Positions 6,475-12,064 of a stretch of 16,796 nucleotides of DNA are shown piece after piece. The stretch's first letter is position 1, and each line of letters begins with the position of its first letter. Both the position numbers and the translations under genes were made by a program. The DNA lies in assembly GCA_002683155.1 (NCBI GenBank), contig NYST01000043.1, forward strand, positions 1 through 16,796, in the 5' to 3' direction. The DNA is from Methanobacteriota archaeon. GTDB taxonomy: Archaea > Thermoplasmatota > Poseidoniia > Poseidoniales > Thalassarchaeaceae. The notes under the pieces are model-generated. The model worked only from the letters and a program-made list of their open reading frames with translations, made no database searches and had not been told where the DNA came from.

Positions 6475-7515
6475 GTGGGGAAAAGAGGAGTTCTCCTGAT
6501 GAACATCGGAACTCCTGATGAGGCCACAATTCCATCAGTAAGGAAGTATCTCAGAGAGTTCCTGCTGGATCCTGATGTTATCGACATCCCGCTAGTGCTT
6601 AGGCACATCCTAGTTCGAGGAATCATACTGAGATTCAGGCCACGCAAAATAGCCCCTAGGTATGCTAGTATTTGGATGGATGGCGATTCACCTCTGCGCG
6701 TATATACAAAGAGAATGGCAGAAAGTCTCCAAATCGAGATGGGAGAAGTTGAGTGTGAAGTTGGCATGAGGTATGGGAACCCAAGCATCAGATCGGCTTT
6801 GGAGATCCTAAGATCGAAGGGCGTTGATGAGTTGCTTCTTGCTCCGTTATTTCCACATCATGCTCAAGCCACCACGGAGTCTTCCATGAAGGAGGCGTTC
6901 AAACAACTTAGCAGAATGAAATGGAGCCCTGATCTTTTCGAGCTTGGTCACTTTGAAGATGACCCTGAATTCATTAACCCCCTAGTCAGGTCGATCAGGC
7001 CTCATCTATCGGAAGGTTCGCATCTTCTATTCTCATTTCACGGCCTCCCAGTTTCCCATGTTAAGAGGGCAGACGGAACAGGAAAGCATTGCCAGAAGGT
7101 AGACTCATGTTGCTTACAAAAATCTGAGGCCAATTCGATGTGCTATGCCCATCATTGCAACATGACTGCAAAGGCAGTGGTTAATGAGCTGGGCCTCTCT
7201 GAAGAAGAGTGGTCAATATCGTATCAAAGTAGGCTTGGACCTGCAAAATGGCTCGAACCATCGACTCTCTCTGTGGTGGAGAAATTGGCCAATAGGAAAG
7301 TTGGGGTTGTTGTTGTTTCTCCTGCCTTCCTTGCTGACGGCCTGGAGACTCTGGAAGAATTGGACATAGAGGTGCGTGATCACTTCAAAGATCATGGAGG
7401 TGGTTCTTTCAGCGTAGTGAAATGCCTGAATGACAATCCAGACTGGATTAAAGGGCTGAAAAATCTGATCGAGAGGGGTTTCTCGAAGTCTGGATACTCG
7501 GAATTCGCAGAATGA
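6475..7515 (+). CDS. hemH: Ferrochelatase
   Basis: Inserts Fe2+ into a porphyrin (protoporphyrin IX or coproporphyrin III; not decidable here) to make heme. The 346-aa protein has the family N-terminus GVLLMNIGTPDEATIPSV, the substrate-loop region RYASIWMDGDSPL, the conserved LLAPLFPHHA, the catalytic His in LFSFHGLP (His189), and the distal Glu in SPAFLADGLETLEEL (291-295). A five-Cys stretch (Cys206, 212, 213, 223, 228), also seen in a group of bacterial HemH proteins, is a possible metal or Fe-S site. The only in-frame start is GTG 6475; the ATGs at 6470 and 6473 are in another frame. It diverges from the Fea1-like gene across the operator region. The last 68 nt overlap the convergent DUF454 gene. 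Most archaea make heme by the siroheme route, so transfer from bacteria is plausible. Confidence 0.93.
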   Translation: MGKRGVLLMNIGTPDEATIPSVRKYLREFLLDPDVIDIPLVLRHILVRGIILRFRPRKIAPRYASIWMDGDSPLRVYTKRMAESLQIEMGEVECEVGMRYGNPSIRSALEILRSKGVDELLLAPLFPHHAQATTESSMKEAFKQLSRMKWSPDLFELGHFEDDPEFINPLVRSIRPHLSEGSHLLFSFHGLPVSHVKRADGTGKHCQKVDSCCLQKSEANSMCYAHHCNMTAKAVVNELGLSEEEWSISYQSRLGPAKWLEPSTLSVVEKLANRKVGVVVVSPAFLADGLETLEELDIEVRDHFKDHGGGSFSVVKCLNDNPDWIKGLKNLIERGFSKSGYSEFAE

Positions 7516-7906
7516 AAATAGTTCCTATCAAGGCGAGAACAACCGTTGCAATCTTAGCAACTTGGACATCATCGGGAATTGCAACTAGGACCGCGAACGA
7601 AACGAAAATCCACATTGTACCTAGAATAAGGGGCTTGCTCCTCTTCGGGATTCCATTTCCTTCCCTGTAGTTCTTTACATGGCTTCCAAACAGTTTGTTA
7701 TTGATTATCCAATCATAGAATCTCTGACTCGAACGTGCGAAACAAGCTGCTGCTAGAATCATGAAAGGAGTGGTTGGCAATCCTGGAACTGGTATCCCAA
7801 TCAAACCCAAAGACATTGAAATGAATCCGAGAGAAAACCAGAATGCGCGACTCAACTTAGATCGATCTGTGTCAGCCAAATGTATGTCTGTTTCATTCAT
7901 GACCAT
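7448..7906 (-). CDS. DUF454 (YbaN-family) membrane protein
   Basis: The 152-aa protein matches the YbaN/DUF454 pattern closely: an N-terminal hydrophobic segment with LGLIGIPVPGLPTTPFMILAAACFARSS (the family hallmark GxxLPxLPTTPFxLLAAxCFARSS), then RFYDWIINNKLFGSHVKNYREGNGIPKRSK, followed by two further membrane segments. Its function is unknown. ATG 7906 is used; 7900 (MNETD) is possible. It lies 41 nt downstream of the two-lobed transferrin-like gene on the same strand, so co-transcription is likely. Its 3' end runs 68 nt into hemH on the other strand. Confidence 0.88.
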   Translation of the reverse strand: MVMNETDIHLADTDRSKLSRAFWFSLGFISMSLGLIGIPVPGLPTTPFMILAAACFARSSQRFYDWIINNKLFGSHVKNYREGNGIPKRSKPLILGTMWIFVSFAVLVAIPDDVQVAKIATVVLALIGTIFILRIPSIQTSRNPSRSDFSAL

Positions 7907-7947
7907 TGGGCTGAAAATTATACTTAGTATGTTGTGATATGAAAGTC

Positions 7948-10119
7948 TTAGTTTTCAACTAGGAAATCGACCAGCAACTGATTTGGTAAATTGCCCATTA
8001 ATGTTGATAGGGGTCCTAGATGGCTTTGAGAAGTGGCTCTAGAAACCCCGGTTGAGATCAACGAATTGGAAAGAATCTCGGAACCACATGCTCCCCTTGG
8101 TGATGACTCGTCTATTTTGTGTATTGAAATATCGTAGCAGCCAGTATATTCGCTACCCATTGTGGTGAAATTATCTAGGAACATCTCGTAATTTAGTGAT
8201 AGTAACGAGTTTAGGACGGCTGTGCGTGAAACCATATCCAATACTGTTGGGTCATAAATCACTGATCGATATGGCAGAACCCCAATGGATGGGAGTGTGT
8301 CAAATTCTTCAGTATCTAAGCACCACGTCTCTTCACTAGGCTGTAAGTCGGCATCACAGAAGATTTCTACTTCGTCTCCGATTACAAATGCAATGTCACC
8401 ATGCCCCTGAGAAATGCACCTAAGTTCACCATTGGGCCCATTTAACTCTGAGTCTTCCTCAGGGAATGAGTAATTTGAATCGAATACTGACTGAATTATC
8501 TCTATTATTGAGGAGTTCCCTATATCGGGAATATCGTCAGCCAACCCCTCTCTAATCAAGTGACCAATTGTCAGAAGTGTACTTGGGTCACTGTTGCTGG
8601 AAAAGCAAGGTGAAATTCCGTCTAAAGCCGTGAATGGGTCCGATGAGCCAGCTAACTCACTATCGGATTTGACAATTGCAGTTAACTGATGAAATGCCAT
8701 CTCACGTTCATTCAATAATGATGCCAGAACTGACATTCCATCGTACTTCCATGCCTTCCAAGAAGCGACGCCATCGAGAATTGCGATATTGATGATTCCA
8801 TTTGACAGGTTTTCAACAAGAGAGTTCGAATTTTCGAAGACAGAAATACTCGCATTAATCCCTATATCATCACTTATTGAATCGGCCAAGAATCCAAAAG
8901 AGATAGAGGTGGAGTTTGACAATGGGCCAATTACGCCAATAGTGATTTCTTCCACGCTCAGATTGACCTGTGCAGTATTACTTGGATCCTCAAAGTATGC
9001 TTGCATCCCAGGAATGTTGTAAATTAGTGAAGAGTATCCCTCTAAATGCTCTAAGGAGTTAGTGGGAGTGAATCCCGTAGTTCCAAAAACTGATTTTAGT
9101 GCCTGGTCCATATCGCTAATTCCACTTAGTCTGACCAATTCTTCGGATATCTGCTGCGAAATTTCAGAATCAAGATATTCCGGATTAAACATCAATGCGT
9201 TGCTAGGGGACCTACCGAATGTAGGAAGCACCGTGTAATCATCCTCAGGTAAGCACCACGAAGGTGTGTTCTGGCCGTCTTCAGAACAGTAATCATCCAC
9301 CGTAGAGTCCTGAATAAATGCGACATCCCCCGTCCCATCGGAAAGGCACCTTAGTGCTCCTGAATACCCGTAGTACTTTGTGCCTGCTTCTGGAATTGGC
9401 GGATCATCATCAAGGAAGTCTTGAATTGTGAACAACAGTGACTCGATATCATTCGGGTCACCAGCGACATTAGCATACCCAAGGCCAAGTAGGAATCCCA
9501 TTGGGAGAAGCATGCCCACAGAGTCGAACCAACCAGTGTGACAGGGTTTCTTTCCTTCAAAAAGTGAAAAGGGATCAGTCAATGGATCATTGTCGATATG
9601 ATAAGTGGCGATGTCGCTATCCGATTTGACCCATGCATTGGAATTGTAGTAGGTTCTACCATAGTTCTCCTGATCAGCGAGAAGGACCTGGAGATCGTAA
9701 TTCTTCCAACTCATCCAAGAAGAGGCAGCATCCATCATGGCAAGATCAACGTGTCCGAATCTGAGTGATTCGATCATCGCTTCTTCGGATTCAACTGGAT
9801 AAGGAGTGATGTCTAAGATGGTGAAATCAGAGATTATCTGGGCCATGTACGCAGGATCATTTTGAGTCCCAAATGACTCTGGGTCGACTATGAAGGCTAT
9901 GGATAATGGAATCTCTTGCTGAACTTCTTCGTCCTCTTCTGATATTTGCTGTCCAGGAACCGTTCCTCCAATAGTTTGCTCTTCCTGAACTGGTTCTTCT
10001 GGTTCGGTTACTTCGATGCCCGAATCGTTGGAGTTGGTTTGTAAGCAACCAGAAAACAATACGAGCAGAAGCATCAAACTGCAGAGTAGGGAGGTGGTTG
10101 TCTTCACCATCCTAGGCAT
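7948..10119 (-). CDS. Two-lobed transferrin-like/PhnD-like solute-binding lipoprotein
   Basis: A lipoprotein (lipobox FSGC) with an acidic linker and two tandem type-II binding-protein lobes. I number residues from an upstream in-frame Met at 10170, but prefer the start at 10119 because a TATA-like TTTATATG lies ~26 nt upstream. Lobe 1 (about 88-395) has transferrin-like motifs: MDAASSW (Asp147), RTYYN (Tyr175), GKKPCHTGW (Thr212), YYGYSGALRCLSDGTGDVAF (Tyr269), SPSNALM (Asn324 where human transferrin has His249). Lobe 2 (about 405-735) aligns throughout but lost most ligands: Asp466 stays, Tyr175 becomes His494, Tyr269 becomes Pro579, Asn324 becomes Arg635, and the CHTG anion motif is gone. 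Cys210/Cys275 correspond to the transferrin 118-194 disulfide. It is probably a receptor for the nearby ABC importer; lobe 2 may be structural. No DtxR-like box was found upstream. Confidence 0.85.
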   Translation of the reverse strand: MPRMVKTTTSLLCSLMLLLVLFSGCLQTNSNDSGIEVTEPEEPVQEEQTIGGTVPGQQISEEDEEVQQEIPLSIAFIVDPESFGTQNDPAYMAQIISDFTILDITPYPVESEEAMIESLRFGHVDLAMMDAASSWMSWKNYDLQVLLADQENYGRTYYNSNAWVKSDSDIATYHIDNDPLTDPFSLFEGKKPCHTGWFDSVGMLLPMGFLLGLGYANVAGDPNDIESLLFTIQDFLDDDPPIPEAGTKYYGYSGALRCLSDGTGDVAFIQDSTVDDYCSEDGQNTPSWCLPEDDYTVLPTFGRSPSNALMFNPEYLDSEISQQISEELVRLSGISDMDQALKSVFGTTGFTPTNSLEHLEGYSSLIYNIPGMQAYFEDPSNTAQVNLSVEEITIGVIGPLSNSTSISFGFLADSISDDIGINASISVFENSNSLVENLSNGIINIAILDGVASWKAWKYDGMSVLASLLNEREMAFHQLTAIVKSDSELAGSSDPFTALDGISPCFSSNSDPSTLLTIGHLIREGLADDIPDIGNSSIIEIIQSVFDSNYSFPEEDSELNGPNGELRCISQGHGDIAFVIGDEVEIFCDADLQPSEETWCLDTEEFDTLPSIGVLPYRSVIYDPTVLDMVSRTAVLNSLLSLNYEMFLDNFTTMGSEYTGCYDISIHKIDESSPRGACGSEILSNSLISTGVSRATSQSHLGPLSTLMGNLPNQLLVDFLVEN

Positions 10120-10141
10120 AAATAATCCACTCAAACTGAGC

Positions 10142-10148
10142 ATATAAA
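10142..10148 (-). promoter_or_regulatory. TATA box of the two-lobed binding protein gene
   Basis: The minus strand reads TTTATATG here, centred about 26 nt upstream of ATG 10119. This spacing suits a leaderless transcript and is the reason for choosing that start over the upstream in-frame Met codons at 10143 and 10170. Confidence 0.5.
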
Positions 10149-10189
10149 TTTCCGTTACTTGTCTCCTCACTTACTATTCCAGAGCGAAT

Positions 10190-10206
10190 TGCCCCGAATA
10201 GGGGCA
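10190..10206. repeat. Short perfect inverted repeat between divergent genes
   Basis: TGCCCC (10190-10195) and GGGGCA (10201-10206) are perfect inverted arms around GAATA. It lies in the 119-bp gap between the two-lobed receptor gene and the small winged-helix-like gene. It could be a protein site or a hairpin; it differs from the TTAGG-type operators. Confidence 0.4.
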
Positions 10207-10238
10207 GTCTTGAATTCCCCCCCTCCCCTGCCGAGTCT

Positions 10239-10460
10239 ATGGCACTAGATGACCTGACAGATTTCGAGGCCAGACTTCTGAAGTGGATTTCTGCTTCGAA
10301 CTTTGTTGAAGTTGCATGGTCAACGAAGAGGGCGGCGGAAGCATTCAACGTACAGGAGAAGGAAGTCTACGAGGCTTTGGCGGCTCTTACAGCCAAGGCC
10401 AAAGACCACATTCAGATTTTCTATGACGGTGGGGCAATCAGAATAGTCGCAGACTACTAG
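10239..10460 (+). CDS. Small winged-helix-like protein, 73 aa
   Basis: Not recognised as a named family. The sequence predicts three helices (DFEARLLKWISAS; TKRAAEAFNV; EKEVYEALAALTAKA) and then a beta hairpin (HIQIFYDGGAIRIVADY), the layout of a minimal winged helix-turn-helix domain, so DNA binding is plausible. Helix 2 and the linker resemble a helix-turn-helix (STKRAAEAFNVQEKEVYEAL). It is the only plus-strand gene between the receptor and permease genes of the transporter, and its stop codon overlaps the permease stop by 3 nt. It has no metal-binding signature like DtxR (no Cys/His cluster), so it is not an obvious iron sensor. No clear Shine-Dalgarno sequence precedes the ATG. Confidence 0.7.
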   Translation: MALDDLTDFEARLLKWISASNFVEVAWSTKRAAEAFNVQEKEVYEALAALTAKAKDHIQIFYDGGAIRIVADY

Positions 10461-11314
10461 TTCTCGATCAAATGTGTGGTTTTCACATAATTCTTAGGAA
10501 ATAATACTCCCTTCCAAGTGGGCTTGTTATTTTCTGACTCATCAGTGAAGAATGAACGAAGATAAATTGAGACTAGGTCAATCAGCATCACTACCATGAA
10601 GATGATGAAAAGATAGGCGCCAACCTTCTCATATTGGAGAAACTTCAGATAGAGATTGATGTAATATCCAATCCCACCAGCCCCAACTATTCCTATCACA
10701 GTCCCGGATCTTACATTGTATTCGAACATGAAAATCATCTGTGCAATAAGGTGATTTGCGGTTTCTGGTATTACCACCCATAGTGATACCTCTGCTTTGG
10801 TAAGCCCCATAGCATTGGCAGCCTCCAGTGGTGCGCTATTCATCCCCTCTATTGCCTCGTACTGCATCTTTCCAAGATATCCTACTGTATAGATGGTCAT
10901 TGCCATTATTCCGGCTGTAGGTCCTAGTCCGACCAGAATGACGAAGATTATTGCCCAAATCAGACTTGGGAGGCTCCTGCATGCAGATACTAAAGCTCTG
11001 GAAGGGTATGTGATGTATTGTGGAAATAGATTTCTTGAGCTCAAGAGGCCCATTGGAAGTGAGAGAATCATGCCAAAGAATGTGGCAAGAATTGCAATCT
11101 TTATCGTTTCAATCATTCCAATCCAGGCTGTTGAACAGGTGAACTGTAGAAATCTGTTTGCCTCACATGGAGGGTAAGACTGTGGCTCTATTACGCTCCA
11201 CCCGTTCCAATCCCAGACCGCTCCAGAGGTTAGCTTCAGTATAATCCAGAAACTGAATAGCAAGAAAGTTACAGAAATTAGCAACTCCCTAAGTTCTGAA
11301 TCAATTTTTGCCAA
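10457..11314 (-). CDS. ABC transporter permease, PhnE type
   Basis: The 285-aa integral membrane protein is the channel subunit of the importer. It has about six membrane segments, the first at 11-29. The cytoplasmic EAA loop reads EAIEGMNSAPLEAANAMGL (about 153-171) and contacts the ATPase. RSLPSLIWAIIFVILVGLGP (113-132) and VGAGGIGYYIN are hallmarks of phosphonate-type (PhnE) permeases. An external loop between segments 1 and 2 has two Cys (50 and 60) that could form a disulfide. The start is an unusual TTG at 11314, chosen because a perfect Shine-Dalgarno sequence (GGAGGTG) sits 5 nt upstream, inside the end of the ATPase gene; no in-frame ATG is near. It follows the ATPase stop by 2 nt, so the two are translationally coupled. 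The cargo is argued to be iron rather than phosphonate because of the receptors and operator. Confidence 0.92.
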   Translation of the reverse strand: MAKIDSELRELLISVTFLLFSFWIILKLTSGAVWDWNGWSVIEPQSYPPCEANRFLQFTCSTAWIGMIETIKIAILATFFGMILSLPMGLLSSRNLFPQYITYPSRALVSACRSLPSLIWAIIFVILVGLGPTAGIMAMTIYTVGYLGKMQYEAIEGMNSAPLEAANAMGLTKAEVSLWVVIPETANHLIAQMIFMFEYNVRSGTVIGIVGAGGIGYYINLYLKFLQYEKVGAYLFIIFMVVMLIDLVSIYLRSFFTDESENNKPTWKGVLFPKNYVKTTHLIEN

Positions 11315-11316
11315 AA

Positions 11317-12009
11317 CTACACCTCCATGATTGAAGTATCTGTGATGAATGGATTTAGTCTCCCATCATCGATAACCAGAAGACGGTCAGAAATCTCCCT
11401 TGCCCTGGAGATGTCATGTTCTACGAGAATCATCGCGGCGTCATTTTCTCTTACATAGTTCAGAACAGATTTTACCACTCTTTCTGATGTCTCATCATCC
11501 AACTCACTTAGGAATTCATCAGCTAGAATTAGTCTTGGGCGTTGGGCTAGAGTCCTGGCTGTAGCCACCCTCCTCTGTTGGCCACCTGAAAGACGTTTGA
11601 CCGGCTCGTTCTTCTTCTCTATCAATCCCAGGTCTTCTATCGCACTCGTTGCACGGGCCCTAGATGATGATCTGGGGTTTCCTGCTCTCGAACCTAGCAT
11701 CACATTAGCCCAGACACTTGAGTGTCTAACTAGACCTAGTTTCTGTGGGATATACCCAATTGACCCTCGTTCTGGCCTATTCGGAATTGTGGCCCCGCAA
11801 ACCTGAACATAACCGGATATTGGCCTAAGAAGGCCGGCAATTGTCTTCAAGAGTGAGGTTTTTCCAATTCCCGATGGCCCAGTAATCGCAAGAACTTCGC
11901 CCGGATTAACATGGAAATCTTCGATGTGGAGAAGCGTTTGACCTTGAAAGCCAACTTCCAGATTACTTAGCCTAACTGCCGCTGACACGGCCTTTCGAGT
12001 TTGATTCAT
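11317..12009 (-). CDS. ABC transporter ATP-binding protein, PhnC type
   Basis: The ~230-aa cytoplasmic ATPase drives the importer. Counting from ATG 12009: Walker A GPSGIGKT (44-51), Q-loop IPQK (Gln89), signature LSGGQQRR (140-147), Walker B LILADEF (160-166), D-loop SELDD, and switch His in VEHD (198). It resembles PhnC/polar-amino-acid ATPases. The frame can be extended to ATG 12042, but I prefer 12009 (MNQTRKAV): a TATA element at about 12032-12039 is ~26 nt upstream, and the longer form would put the operator inside the coding sequence. The operator 12019-12034 lies 10 nt before this start. It is the first gene of the ATPase-permease operon, divergent from the one-lobed receptor. Confidence 0.94.
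   Translation of the reverse strand: MNQTRKAVSAAVRLSNLEVGFQGQTLLHIEDFHVNPGEVLAITGPSGIGKTSLLKTIAGLLRPISGYVQVCGATIPNRPERGSIGYIPQKLGLVRHSSVWANVMLGSRAGNPRSSSRARATSAIEDLGLIEKKNEPVKRLSGGQQRRVATARTLAQRPRLILADEFLSELDDETSERVVKSVLNYVRENDAAMILVEHDISRAREISDRLLVIDDGRLNPFITDTSIMEV
11320..11326 (-). promoter_or_regulatory. Strong Shine-Dalgarno site fixing the TTG start of the permease
   Basis: The minus strand reads GGAGGTG, fully complementary to the anti-Shine-Dalgarno core, 5 nt from TTG 11314. It overlaps the last codons of the ATPase gene. In contrast, the first genes of the locus appear leaderless. Confidence 0.75.
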
Positions 12010-12018
12010 CTTTTGACG

Positions 12019-12034
12019 TTTAGGTAACCCTAAA
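12019..12034. promoter_or_regulatory. DtxR/IdeR-like operator C, shared by the divergent ABC and receptor genes
   Basis: TTTAGGTAACCCTAAA, identical to operator B at 6350-6365, with perfect TTTAGG/CCTAAA arms. It lies 10 nt upstream of the ATPase start and 30 nt upstream of the receptor ATG and overlaps the shared TATA element, so one bound repressor could block both directions. Confidence 0.85.
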
Positions 12035-12039
12035 TTTAT
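12032..12039. promoter_or_regulatory. Shared bidirectional TATA element
   Basis: AAATTTAT on the plus strand and ATAAATTT on the minus strand. It is centred ~26-30 nt from both ATG 12009 (minus) and ATG 12065 (plus), so each gene would be leaderless or nearly so. Confidence 0.55.
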
Positions 12040-12064
12040 CACTAGTTTTCATTTCGGACCAAAT

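Noticed and set aside
6470..6475. Tandem ATGs as the ferrochelatase start
   Set aside because: Both are out of frame with the ferrochelatase; only GTG 6475 is in frame and it gives the normal N-terminus.
10111..10128. CCTAGGCATAAATAATCC as a possible iron-type operator for the two-lobed receptor
   Set aside because: It lacks the TTAGG/CCTAA arms seen in the three good sites.
10120..10170. Longer start of the two-lobed receptor at 10170 or 10143
   Set aside because: The added residues precede an already complete signal peptide and overlap the TATA-like TTTATATG.
12010..12042. Longer ATPase start at ATG 12042
   Set aside because: It would place the 16-bp operator and TATA inside the coding region and add residues before the conserved start of the domain.
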